Shown here: one piece after another, positions 8,846-16,934 of the stretch
How positions within the stretch are numbered: the first letter of the stretch is position 1
How the letters are laid out: the number at the start of each line of letters is the position of its first letter
NCBI GenBank assembly: GCA_963839525.1
Contig: CAWIVJ010000025.1
Location: forward strand, 1 to 31,785
Length of the DNA stretch: 31,785 nt
Source of the DNA: CAWIVJ01 sp963839525
GTDB taxonomy: Bacteria; Cyanobacteriota; Vampirovibrionia; Gastranaerophilales; Gastranaerophilaceae
Direction of reading: 5' to 3'
Notes under the pieces: generated by a model
The model's input: only the letters and a program-made list of their open reading frames with translations
Told to the model about the DNA's origin: nothing
Database searches by the model: none
Program-made: the position numbers and the translations under genes

Positions 8846-9116
8846 GCGAAGCGGAACGCGGTCTGCTCGGCGGCCAGCTGTGACCCTCACGACTTCGGTT
8901 GACGGTCTTCGCGATAGGAGCCTAGCGCGACGGTGAGCGCACTGGCGAACGCGACGGCGGACGCGGCCTCGCCGCCTGAGCGCGCCGGCCTCAAGGCCTC
9001 AGAACGGCCTCGCGGCCAGACCCCCACCGTGACAGGATCGCCGCCCCCAGCGCGCGACCAGCATCGACCCGGCGCTCTCTTCCCGCTGGCTCGAACCCGC
9101 AGCTGGGCGGGCGCGG

Positions 9117-10307
9117 TCAGCGCTGGCTGACGAGGTACTCGAACGCCGAGAGCGCGGCCTTGGCGCCGTCGCCGGCCGCCACCACGATCTGCTTATCGGG
9201 CACGATGGTGCAGTCGCCGGCGGCGAACACACCGCGCACGCCGGTGCGGCCGCGCTCGTCCACCAGGATCTCGCCGGTCTCGTTGGTCTCGACCAGGTCG
9301 AGCGCGAAGCTGGTGTTCGGCAGCAGGCCCGCCTCGACGAACACGGCCTCCACGTCGAGGCGTCTCATCTCACCACTGCGCCGGTCGGCGATGGTCAGGC
9401 CCTCGACCTCTTCGCCGCCGTGGATCTCGACGGTGATCTGCCCCTGCAGGTGTTCCACGCGCTGTGCGGTCGCCACCTTGTCCCGCAGCACCTGGTCGGC
9501 GCTCAGCTCGCCGCGCGTGACCAGGTAGACCTTGCTCGCCATGCCGTTCATCTCGAGCGCCGCCTCGAACGCCGCGTTGCCGGCGCCGACCACGGCGATC
9601 GTCTTGTCCTTGTACAGCGGTCCGTCACAGGTGGAGCAGTACACCACGCCGAACCCCTCGAACTCCTCTTCGCCCGGGATCTCCAGCCTGCGCTTGGTCA
9701 CGCCGCTGGCGATGATCACCGCATCGGCGCGCACCTGGCGGCCGGACTCGAGCTCCACCACCTTGCAGCGCCCCTCGATGCTCAGGCCCACGACGTACTC
9801 CCCGAGGAGCTGTTCCACGGGGTTCTGAGCGATCTGCGCGATCATGCGCTCGCTGAGGTCGGGACCGGTGACGTAGTCGTAGCCGGGGTAGTTGAAGATG
9901 TCGCGGGTGACGCCCACCTGGCCGCCGACGTCCTCGGAGATGAGCACGGTGGTGAGGCCCTTGCGTGAGGCGTAGAGCGCGGCGGAGAGGCCTGCCGCGC
10001 CGCCGCCGATCACCGCCACGTCGTACACGGACTTGAGTTCGACCGGCTCGCGGCCGAACGCCTGGTCCAGCAGGCCGGTGGCGGCGAAGTGCGCGAGCTC
10101 GCCGTACCCGCCGACGTGCTCGCCGTTGACGAAGATCTGCGGCACGCTGTTGCGGCCCGTGCGCTCGACCATCTCGAGTGCGAGATCCCGGTCGTAGGTC
10201 ACGTCGGTCTCGCGATAGGGGATGTCCTTGGCCTGCAGCAGCGCCTTCGACTTGATGCAGTAAGGGCACCACTCGAGGCTGTAGATCTGCACGTCCGGGT
10301 CGGTCAT
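9117..10307 (-). CDS. glutaredoxin-thioredoxin reductase fusion (FAD/NADPH)
   Basis: Intact 396-residue flavoprotein. Residues 1-80 are a glutaredoxin domain with CPYC at 14-17 and the TVP-like SVPQIFVNGEHVGGYGE substrate-binding stretch. Residues ~95-396 are a low-molecular-weight thioredoxin reductase: FAD motif GGGAAG at 101-106, redox CSTC at 224-227 (usually CATC), NADPH motif GAGNAA at 241-246 and the terminal FAD contact GVFAAGDCTIVPDKQIVVAA. It would pass electrons from NADPH through FAD and CSTC to the attached CPYC, reducing disulfides or glutathione-like mixed disulfides. ATG 10307 has GAGGGGGA upstream. It is 99 bases downstream of the DMGO-like gene on the same strand and might share its transcript. 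In AhpF the fused N-terminal domain plays the same internal acceptor role. Confidence 0.93.
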   Translation of the reverse strand: MTDPDVQIYSLEWCPYCIKSKALLQAKDIPYRETDVTYDRDLALEMVERTGRNSVPQIFVNGEHVGGYGELAHFAATGLLDQAFGREPVELKSVYDVAVIGGGAAGLSAALYASRKGLTTVLISEDVGGQVGVTRDIFNYPGYDYVTGPDLSERMIAQIAQNPVEQLLGEYVVGLSIEGRCKVVELESGRQVRADAVIIASGVTKRRLEIPGEEEFEGFGVVYCSTCDGPLYKDKTIAVVGAGNAAFEAALEMNGMASKVYLVTRGELSADQVLRDKVATAQRVEHLQGQITVEIHGGEEVEGLTIADRRSGEMRRLDVEAVFVEAGLLPNTSFALDLVETNETGEILVDERGRTGVRGVFAAGDCTIVPDKQIVVAAGDGAKAALSAFEYLVSQR

Positions 10308-10406
10308 CGTGTCCCCCTCGCCGTCGCTCTTCCTTCCAGAGACTACGTTCCCGCTCCGAAACTGGTGCAGGGCGGGAGCGATGGGAGGAGGCGCAGGGGC
10401 CGGCGG

Positions 10407-12920
10407 TCAGGTGCCCCGGAGGCGGCGGCCGTCCGGATCGTAGAAGGGCCGGCTGCTCAGGCGGGCAGGGTAGCGGCGGGCGGCGATCTCGACCTCGACC
10501 GCGCCGCCGGCCACGACCTCGTCCACGGCGGCCGGTTCGCCGTCGAGGGCCGCGAGCCCGACGGCGGCGCCGAGCGTGTGGCCGTAGGCCCCCGAGGTCA
10601 CGCGGCCGACCACGCGGCCACCCTGCAGCACGGTCTCGCCGTGGTGGAGGAGCGGCTCGGGCTCTTCGAGCAGCGCCGGCACGAGCCGGCGGCGCGGCGG
10701 GCCGGCCGCGGCCAGCGCCTCTCGGCCGATGAACCCCCCGGGCTTGTCCCGCGCGACCGTCGCCGAGAGGCCGGCCTCGTCGGGCCTGTCGGCGGGCCCG
10801 GCGTCTGTGCCCCAGTGGATGAAGCCCTTCTCCGCGCGCAGGCCGTCGAGGGCGAGGTACCCCGCGTGACGCAGTCCCTGTGCCCGTCCGGCCTCGACCA
10901 GCTGGTCGTAGAGGACGGGCGCCGACTCCACCGGAGCGTACAGTTCCCAGCCCAGCTCGCCGGTGAAGGACACGCGGAGCGCGAGCACCGTGGCCCAGCC
11001 GACGTCGATCGTGCGGGCCCGGGCGAAGGGGAAGTCTTCGTCGGCGAGCGAAGCGTCGGTGAGGCCCGCGAGCAGCTCGCGCGAGCGCGGGCCGGCCACC
11101 GAGAGCACGGCCAGGCCGGAGGTGACGTCGGTGACGACCGCCGGCCCGGCGTAGCGGCGCAGCCAGTGGAACACCTTGGCCTGCGCCGCCGCCGACGCGA
11201 TCAGGAGGAACGCGCCTTCGTCCAGTCGCGTGACGGTCGCGTCCAGCTCCACGCCGCCGCGCGCGTTGAGCAGGGACGTGTACATCACGGACCCGGGCGG
11301 CCGGTCCAGGTCCGCGGTGCAGACGCGCTGCAGGGAGACCAGCGCGGCGGGTCCCTCGACGCGCAGCTTGGCGAACGAGGAGAGGTCGAAGAGCGCCACA
11401 CCCTCGCGCGCGGCGCGGTGCTCCTCGGCCACCGCGGGGAACCAGTTCTGGCGGCCGTAGGAGTACTCGTACTCCCGCCGGTCGCCCGGGCGCGCATACC
11501 AGTCGGCGCGCTCCCAGCCCGCCGTCTCGCCGAACACGGCGCCGGCCGCGGCGAGGCGGTCGTACAGCGGAACCCGGCGCAGCCCTCTCGCCGTCTCCGG
11601 CTGACGGAACGGCCAGTGCATGGCGTAGAGCCGACCGAGCGACTCGCGCGTGCGCGCGTAGAGATAGGCCGCATTGGCCTGCGTTGGGGAGAAGCGGCGG
11701 ATGTCGACCTCCGCGGCGTCGATGGACGGCGCGCCTTCGTCGATCCAGCGCGCGAGGGCGAGGCCGACCCCCGGGCCGAGGATGATGCCCTGCGAGTTCA
11801 TGCCGGCCGCGACGAAGAGCCCGCTCACCTCGCCCGTCTCACCGAGGACGAAGTTGCCGTCCGGCGTGAAGCTCTCCGGCGCGCACAGGTAGTGCGCGAA
11901 GCGCGCCTCGGCGAGCACGGGGACGCGCTCCGTGGCGGCGGCCAGCGGACGGCCGAAGTGCTGCAGGTCCGGCTCGAACTCGCCGAACGAGAAGTCGTCG
12001 GGTATCGACGCGGCGGGGCGAGGGCGCCCGTCGGGCTCGAACGCGCCGACGAGCAGGCCGCCGCGATAGTGGCGCACGTAGACGGAGCCGTCCAGGTCGC
12101 GGATGATGGGCAGGTCGCGGCCGGCTCCGTCGACCGGGTCCGTCTGCGCCCAGTAGTGCTCCGCCGGGTGCAGGGGGACGCGCGCGCCGGCGAGCAGCGC
12201 GAGCTCGCGCGTCCACAGCCCGGCGGCGAGGACCACGACCTCGCACTCCACGTCGCCGTGCTCGGTCTCGACCGCGGTCACGCGCGCGGGGCCGGCGGGC
12301 GTGGGCTGCAGCCGGAGTCCCGTCACCCGGACGCCCTCGAGCACCCGCACCCCGAGGCCGGCGGCGGCCTTGGCCGTCGCCCAGGCCGCCCAGCCGGGAT
12401 TCACCGTCGCGTCCTCCTCGAAGAGCACGCCGCCGGCCAGCCCGTCCAGGCTGAGCAGCGGCGAGACGCCGGCGATCTCGTCGAGCGAGAGCTCGCGCGC
12501 CGGCAGGCCGTGGTGGCGCGCGAGCGTCAGCGCGTAGCGCAACTCGGTCAGGCGTTCGGCCGTGCGGGCGAGGGTGAGGGAGCCGTTGGGGTAGTAGCCG
12601 ACGTCAACCCCGGAGAGCGCCGCGAGGTCGCGGTAGAAGTCGCGGCTGTAGCTCGCCAGCTCCGTCTGCACGTGACTGCCGCGTGTGCGCGTCATGAGGC
12701 CGGCGGCGTGCCAGCTGGTGCCGCTGCCCACGCGGCTGCGCTCGAGCAGCACGGTGTCGGTCCAGCCCAGCCGCGCGAGGTGGAGCGCCACCGACGCGCC
12801 GATGATGCCGCCGCCGACGACGACCGCCCGAGCACGCGCGGGCGGTCCCGCAGCGGCGGCGCCTGGGTCGACGTCCGCGGCCCCGTAGGAGGCGTCGCGC
12901 AGCCGCTCCTCACCCGCCAT
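10407..12920 (-). CDS. dimethylglycine/sarcosine oxidase-like FAD-GcvT protein
   Basis: Intact 837-residue two-part enzyme. Residues ~30-400 are a DAO-type FAD oxidoreductase: dinucleotide motif VVVGGGIIGASVALHLARLG, and SGTSWHAAG with His71 at the position of the histidine that covalently holds FAD in dimethylglycine oxidase. Then come a central FAO_M region and, from ~residue 430, a GcvT aminomethyltransferase half that would capture the released formaldehyde equivalent on tetrahydrofolate. GcvT features include LRVSFTGELGWELYAP and AGYLALDGLRAEKGFIHWGT, and a GcvT C-terminal barrel ends the protein. Length fits dimethylglycine oxidase (~830). ATG 12920 has GAGGAGGG 6 bases upstream. Substrate could be dimethylglycine, sarcosine or another N-methyl amine. 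The nearby formyl-THF gene also belongs to one-carbon metabolism but is not in the same operon. Confidence 0.9.
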   Translation of the reverse strand: MAGEERLRDASYGAADVDPGAAAAGPPARARAVVVGGGIIGASVALHLARLGWTDTVLLERSRVGSGTSWHAAGLMTRTRGSHVQTELASYSRDFYRDLAALSGVDVGYYPNGSLTLARTAERLTELRYALTLARHHGLPARELSLDEIAGVSPLLSLDGLAGGVLFEEDATVNPGWAAWATAKAAAGLGVRVLEGVRVTGLRLQPTPAGPARVTAVETEHGDVECEVVVLAAGLWTRELALLAGARVPLHPAEHYWAQTDPVDGAGRDLPIIRDLDGSVYVRHYRGGLLVGAFEPDGRPRPAASIPDDFSFGEFEPDLQHFGRPLAAATERVPVLAEARFAHYLCAPESFTPDGNFVLGETGEVSGLFVAAGMNSQGIILGPGVGLALARWIDEGAPSIDAAEVDIRRFSPTQANAAYLYARTRESLGRLYAMHWPFRQPETARGLRRVPLYDRLAAAGAVFGETAGWERADWYARPGDRREYEYSYGRQNWFPAVAEEHRAAREGVALFDLSSFAKLRVEGPAALVSLQRVCTADLDRPPGSVMYTSLLNARGGVELDATVTRLDEGAFLLIASAAAQAKVFHWLRRYAGPAVVTDVTSGLAVLSVAGPRSRELLAGLTDASLADEDFPFARARTIDVGWATVLALRVSFTGELGWELYAPVESAPVLYDQLVEAGRAQGLRHAGYLALDGLRAEKGFIHWGTDAGPADRPDEAGLSATVARDKPGGFIGREALAAAGPPRRRLVPALLEEPEPLLHHGETVLQGGRVVGRVTSGAYGHTLGAAVGLAALDGEPAAVDEVVAGGAVEVEIAARRYPARLSSRPFYDPDGRRLRGT

Positions 12921-13106
12921 TGTGTGCCCTCCTCGCTGCCGACCGTCTCGACTGTCGTACTACCCTGCTCGCGAGGCCGCCAAGCGGCTCCGGCGTCGCG
13001 AGGGCAAACGCGGGCGGACCGTGGGCGTCGCGCATCGAGCTGAAGCGGCGCGGGATCCCGCCCGGCCCCTACGCCGGCCCGACCCCCTGCGACTCGTGCC
13101 TTTCCA

Positions 13107-13122
13107 TCAGGTGGACACCTGA
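13107..13122. promoter_or_regulatory. perfect 7-bp inverted repeat, candidate operator
   Basis: TCAGGTG-GA-CACCTGA is an exact dyad with a 2-base centre. It lies 23 bases upstream of the -35 box of the cytochrome promoter, a position suited to an activator site. The cognate regulator is not in the window. Confidence 0.55.
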
Positions 13123-13144
13123 GTCCATTCTCCGGTCTTGTGTC

Positions 13145-13173
13145 TTGCGTCACTAGGGCTTTCACCCTAGGAT
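13145..13173 (+). promoter_or_regulatory. promoter of the multiheme cytochrome gene with overlapping dyad
   Basis: TTGCGT (13145-13150) and TAGGAT (13168-13173) are 17 bases apart; TAGGAT is a favoured actinobacterial -10. The spacer contains the exact inverted repeat CTAGGG-CTTTCA-CCCTAG (13153-13170), whose right arm overlaps the -10 box. A protein bound there would block RNA polymerase, so a repressor site is likely. Predicted transcription start is near 13180, leaving a ~215-base leader. Confidence 0.6.
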
Positions 13174-13392
13174 ACGGAGCGAGCGACGCCGGCAGGGATC
13201 GATGGGGACCGGCCTCACTCGGAGGAGCCGTTTCGACAGACAACGCCGTGGCCGCGCACCGCGTGGCCGTCCATCGGCGTGCCCTCCTTGTGACGCCTCC
13301 CGCCCGCCTTCCGGCGGCACTCGTCCAGAGAGCCGATCCAAGGAGGTGCCGCCAGCCCGACCACTCGTCAGCCTCACCATTAAAGAGGAGCC

Positions 13393-15621
13393 ATGGGGAA
13401 GAAGATATTCGTTCTGCTCGTGGTCGCCCTGATCGGCATGCTCCTGCTGCCAGCTCTGGCGTCCGCGACTCTCGTCAATGAATACGGCATGCACTTCGCC
13501 GGGCAAGGCACGTGCCTCGGCTGCCACAGCAAGATGCCGATGGCGACCTCAAGGTCACGTCCGGCGCCCTGCACGGCGCGTTCGCGACCGCCGGCGTCAG
13601 CCCGGGTGCCCCCGAGACGTGGAACAACTTCCGCGCCGCCGGCGACATCACGCCCGAGCCGGGCACCGGCCAGCAGCGGTACGCCGCGGGCGGCTCGTAC
13701 AGCATCACCGGCCTCGACTGGGTCACCCTCGGCGCGGCCGATCTCAATTCCGCCACCGAGTACCTGTTCTTCCAGGGGTCCGAGGACCCGACCGTCATGC
13801 CCTGGAACATCGTGGAGGGTCTCGTCTGGGAGACCAGCGGCGAGTGGATGGTCGGCGACGGCGACGATGGCCTCTGGGACACGAGCTACAGCTGCCAGCG
13901 CTGCCACATGCTCGGCACGACCATGAAGGGCGCGCCGGGCAAGTCGGTCCCGAACCCCGCCGCCTCGATCGAGGCGACGCCGGAGACCGCAGTGCAGTGG
14001 GCGCGCGACGAGTCCACGACGGTCCAGGACTTCATGAAGGACCCGACCGTCTCGTACGCCGGACTCGGCATCCAGTGTGAGCAGTGCCACGGCACCGGCG
14101 CAGGCCGACACGGTGCACGATCGCGCCATGACCGGCGTCGTCGTCTCCAAAGGCCTCGAGGTCCTGGGTCAGTCCCAGGTCTGCGGCCAGTGCCACGGCA
14201 GCTACACCAACCTGGACAGCACGCTCGGCATCTACGGCTACACCACCAACCTCCCGATGCGCGACTTCGTCGACATCAACGGGGTGAGCGGCGGCCAGTC
14301 GTACACCAAGATCCCGAGCGAAGAAGAATTCCCCTCAGCCCGACTGCCTACTACATGTTCCCCAACGGCAGCAACGCCAGCGGCAACCACTACTACTACA
14401 ACGAGTGGGCCGCCTCCGGGCACTCCTACCGCGGCGCCCTGACGGCCGAGGATCCGGACGCCATGGCGTTCCAGGCGGCCGGCAACGGTCACTTCAACGC
14501 CAGCGACGCCGGCATATCGGCTGCTCCAAGTGCCACACCGGCGAGAACTACCTGCAGTAGCAAGGGTGACCAGATCGCCAGGACTTCACGCCGACCAAGG
14601 ACAACGTCGGCTAGATGGGCCAGGAGTGCGTCACCTGCCACAACGGGCATCCGTCCGCGATCGGCGCCGAAGACGTCGTCCGCGAGCCCGACCAGGCCGG
14701 CGAGCGCAGCGCCAAGGGCCTCACCGTCGACAACGCCGAGCATCTGCGAAGACTGCCACAACTGGCAGTACGAAGTGCTCGGCACCAGCCCGACTACAAG
14801 CCGCAGGCCGACCTCGCATCCGCGGCGGCGCGAGCCACCCGCAGAGGGAGACCCTGCACGGCTAGCGTCATGATCGACGTCGCCGAGGCCGGCGAGTACA
14901 TGCCCGGCGCCGCGTGCGAAGACTGCCACATGCCGAAGACCAACAAGGCCGACACCCGCATCTCCCACGGCATGAAGCCGATGCTGCCGGGCGACGCCGA
15001 AGAGTGGCAAGCGAGCCGCCGGGTACAAGCCGGGCAGGACTCGTGCTCCACCTGCCATCCCAGCAGGACGCGTGACCAGCTCCAGGCGAACATCGACGAG
15101 TGGCAGGCGAGACGCGGAGCACAGGCCGACGAGGCGCCGCGGCGATCACCGCCGCCAGGCGCTCGACCCGGCCGAGTACTCGCCACCGACCGCCACCAAG
15201 CCCGGCTACAAGCTCGTGGCCGCGCGACGTGGAACTACAAGGCGTTCGTCAACGATGCCTCCACCGGCGTCCACAACCCGCGCTACATCCTGGCCGGCCT
15301 CCAGAAGGCCGAGCAGGAGGCCTCTCGGTCGGCGGCAGGTTCGCCTACCTCGCCACCAGCAAGGCGGTGCGTAAGAACCGCAAGGCTCACGTCGCCGGTG
15401 TCATCCGCAACGGCAACGGCACCCCCGCCGCCTCCGGCACGGTCAAGCTCGTGCGCGGCAGCAGGGTGCTCAAGAGCACCAAGGCGGACGAGGACGGTCA
15501 CTTCGCCTTCACGTTCAAGGTCAAGAGGACCTTCAAGAACTACAAGGTCAAGTGGGTCCGTTCCGGCTCCAACGCCACCAACCTGACCACCAGGGCCCGC
15601 ACGATCAGGTGCGTGCGCTGA
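13393..15621 (+). CDS. secreted nine-heme c-type cytochrome with C-terminal beta-sandwich-like tail, frame-disrupted
   Basis: Extracytoplasmic electron-transfer protein of ~743 codons. ATG 13393 follows AAAGAGGAG and begins a signal peptide (KKIFVLLVVALIGMLLLPAL, cut near ASA). Nine CXXCH sites are found across the frames: CLGCH 13513, CQRCH 13893, CEQCH 14076, CGQCH 14182, CSKCH 14522, CVTCH 14627, CEDCH 14745, CEDCH 14915 and CSTCH 15044. After the hemes, WNYKAFVNDASTGVHNPRYI resembles the His-containing helix near the end of NrfA/octaheme-type cytochromes. No CXXCK catalytic heme site is present. The last ~95 residues (AYLATSKAVRKNRKAHVAGV, then GTVKLVRGSRVLKSTKADED) look like an Ig- or CnaB-like beta-sandwich, suited to surface display. 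At least eight frame changes and an in-frame TAG at 14612 occur, probably sequencing errors. Enzymatic activity versus pure electron conduit cannot be decided. Confidence 0.82.
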
Positions 15622-15635
15622 ACTGATGCAGACGC

Positions 15636-15657
15636 GGCCGGCAACATGATGCCGGCC
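15636..15657 (+). terminator. stem-loop after the nine-heme cytochrome
   Basis: GGCCGGCA-ACATGA-TGCCGGCC is a perfect 8-bp stem with a 6-base loop, 15 bases after the stop codon. It stands directly before a longer hairpin, so the two together may form a tandem terminator or a processing signal. Confidence 0.5.
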
Positions 15658-15666
15658 GGCAAGACC

Positions 15667-15701
15667 GGGGCCGCGGTGGACACGACGTCCGCCGCGGCCC
15701 C
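15667..15701 (+). terminator. 15-bp GC hairpin between the two cytochrome genes
   Basis: GGGGCCGCGGTGGAC, a 5-base loop ACGAC, then GTCCGCCGCGGCCCC: 14 of 15 Watson-Crick pairs plus one G-U pair. It is followed by CTCCTTCGCG, not a T-run. Such strong T-less hairpins are common gene-end structures in high-GC actinobacteria. Here it could terminate or attenuate transcription before the second cytochrome, or protect the upstream mRNA end. Confidence 0.65.
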
Positions 15702-15760
15702 TCCTTCGCGACCACGCATCGCCGCCCGACCCTTCGAGCACCGCGGTAAGAGAGGCACCC

Positions 15761-16735
15761 GTGAGACACGCAGCGCGACGCCCGGCACACCTGTACCCGC
15801 CCACCGCGGCCGCCGCGGCCCTCGTCCTGCTCGCTCTTGCGCTGCTTGCGGCCCCGGCCGCCGCCTACGACGGCTACCGTCACGGCGGCATCGACGACTG
15901 TGAGACGTGCCACGAGAACGCCCACACCGAGCGTACACCGACCAGCGAAGCCTGCCTCACCTGCCACTTCGGCTACCAGATCGTCCGGACCGGCGAGGTC
16001 TGCTGGACGTGCCACGCGCCCGGTCAAGACATGGGCCGGGCGCGCACAGACGCCTCCTGCCTCTCGACGTGTCACCTGCTCGGCGGCGCCGAGTCCCGGC
16101 ACACCACGCACGCCGGCGGGTCGTCCGCCTGCACCACCTGCCACTCCGTCACGCAGTCCGCCGCGGAGTCGGCCGGAAGCGCGCACCACACCGTGCCGGC
16201 GCCGCGCGTGGACGCGGTGACACCGTCGTCCGCGCCGCCGGGGGCCGGCGTGACGCTCACGGGTGCGAAGTTCACCTGGGCCGTCCTCGTCCGCTTCGGC
16301 GACCTCAACGCCGCCTTCACCGTCCTGTCCGACACGGTGATGGTGACGACCGTGCCGGGGACAGCCGTCTCCGCCCCGATCACGGTGGTCAGCGCCGGCG
16401 GAGCGGCGACGAGCGCCGCCGGCTTCCTCGTTCTCCGGCCGGAACCTCCGCGGCCTCCGGCCGTCACGCTCGCCGCGTCCAGGAGCGTGCTCAGGCGGGG
16501 CCGTCGCGTCCAGCTCAGCGGCCGCCTGACGCCGCCCGGAGCCGCGCCGCAGGTGCGGGTCGTGGTGCAGCGCCGCGCCCGCGGCGTGTGGAAGGCCGCG
16601 GGCGCCTCCCTCCGCGTGGCCGGCGCCAACGGCGCCTACGCGTGGTCGTACCGGCCGCGCTCCGCCGGCGCGTTCCGGGCGCGAGCCTCCTCCGCCGGCG
16701 CCCGGTCCGCCTGGGCGAGCTTCCGCGTGCGCTGA
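15761..16735 (+). CDS. secreted five-heme cytochrome with IPT/TIG and Ig-like domains
   Basis: Intact 324-residue secreted protein. GTG 15761 follows AAGAGAGG. The signal peptide (AAAAALVLLALALLAAPAAA) is cut near residue 35. Residues ~47-128 hold four CXXCH sites (CETCH, CLTCH, CWTCH, CTTCH) and one CX3CH site, CLSTCH at 16058-16075, with extra His residues available as distal ligands. The IPT/TIG-type immunoglobulin fold follows at ~147-225 (VDAVTPSSAPPGAGVTLTGA is typical). A second Ig-like domain fills ~230-324 and starts with VTLAASRSVLRRGRRVQLSG. There is no TM anchor or LPXTG. The gene lies 139 bases behind the nine-heme cytochrome on the same strand, across two hairpins. I infer a joint role in electron transfer across or outside the cell wall; the electron partner is unknown. 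Confidence 0.88.
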   Translation: MRHAARRPAHLYPPTAAAAALVLLALALLAAPAAAYDGYRHGGIDDCETCHENAHTERTPTSEACLTCHFGYQIVRTGEVCWTCHAPGQDMGRARTDASCLSTCHLLGGAESRHTTHAGGSSACTTCHSVTQSAAESAGSAHHTVPAPRVDAVTPSSAPPGAGVTLTGAKFTWAVLVRFGDLNAAFTVLSDTVMVTTVPGTAVSAPITVVSAGGAATSAAGFLVLRPEPPRPPAVTLAASRSVLRRGRRVQLSGRLTPPGAAPQVRVVVQRRARGVWKAAGASLRVAGANGAYAWSYRPRSAGAFRARASSAGARSAWASFRVR

Positions 16736-16752
16736 ACGCCGGGGTACGAGCC

Positions 16753-16780
16753 TTGACACATCCCCGTGTGGCCATAGCAT
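16753..16780 (+). promoter_or_regulatory. sigma70-type promoter of the APC permease
   Basis: Consensus TTGACA (16753-16758) and TAGCAT (16775-16780) with a 16-base spacer. The predicted start, near 16788, leaves a ~147-base leader before ATG 16935. This is one of the best-matching promoters in the window. Confidence 0.65.
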
Positions 16781-16787
16781 TCGGCTA

Positions 16788-16799
16788 GGAAGATCTTCC
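16788..16799. promoter_or_regulatory. 12-bp palindrome at the predicted transcription start
   Basis: GGAAGATCTTCC is a perfect palindrome starting 8 bases after the -10 box. The position, overlapping the expected +1, is that of a repressor operator. No regulator gene is adjacent, so this is inference. Confidence 0.45.
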
Positions 16800-16934
16800 G
16801 CATCTTATGCACCTGGATGTCACGCCGGGCTGCAAGGGGGAGGTGGTCGATGACGTGAGCCGAGGGACGGCGCGTGAGTGGGGCAGCCGCGCCGGCTCGT
16901 AGCACCGTCCAACGTACGTCATCCAGGGGGACGT

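Larger units (their letters stand above)
12921..13392. other. divergent intergenic region with dyads and long cytochrome leader
   Basis: 472 bases separate the DMGO-like gene (minus) from the nine-heme cytochrome (plus). The left ~180 bases carry no feature I can support beyond the ribosome site of the minus gene. Two perfect inverted repeats and a promoter lie at 13107-13173. About 215 bases of leader follow, with stem potential (ACGCCG/CGGCGT around 13243-13280; CCGCC-TTCC-GGCGG around 13310-13323). The region ends in AAAGAGGAGCC just before ATG 13393. I could not match the leader to a known riboswitch. Confidence 0.6.

Noticed and set aside
8886..9116. A GTG-started 65-codon frame (8933-9130) between the membrane protein and Grx-TrxR genes
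   Set aside because: No ribosome site, composition typical of random GC-rich DNA, and it runs into the 3' end of the convergent gene.
10089..13043. A very long open stretch on the plus strand opposite the Grx-TrxR and DMGO-like genes
   Set aside because: It is the antisense shadow of two intact, well conserved minus-strand genes; high GC removes stop codons. Its composition (Arg, Gly, Ala, Val, His) matches no family.
4477..14614. In-frame TAG codons inside the NlpC/P60 gene (4477-4479) and the nine-heme cytochrome (14612-14614), hinting at amber recoding
   Set aside because: Both genes also carry many indels, and several genes (formyltransferase-like, M20 peptidase, NlpC itself) clearly end at TAG. 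Base-calling error is far simpler.
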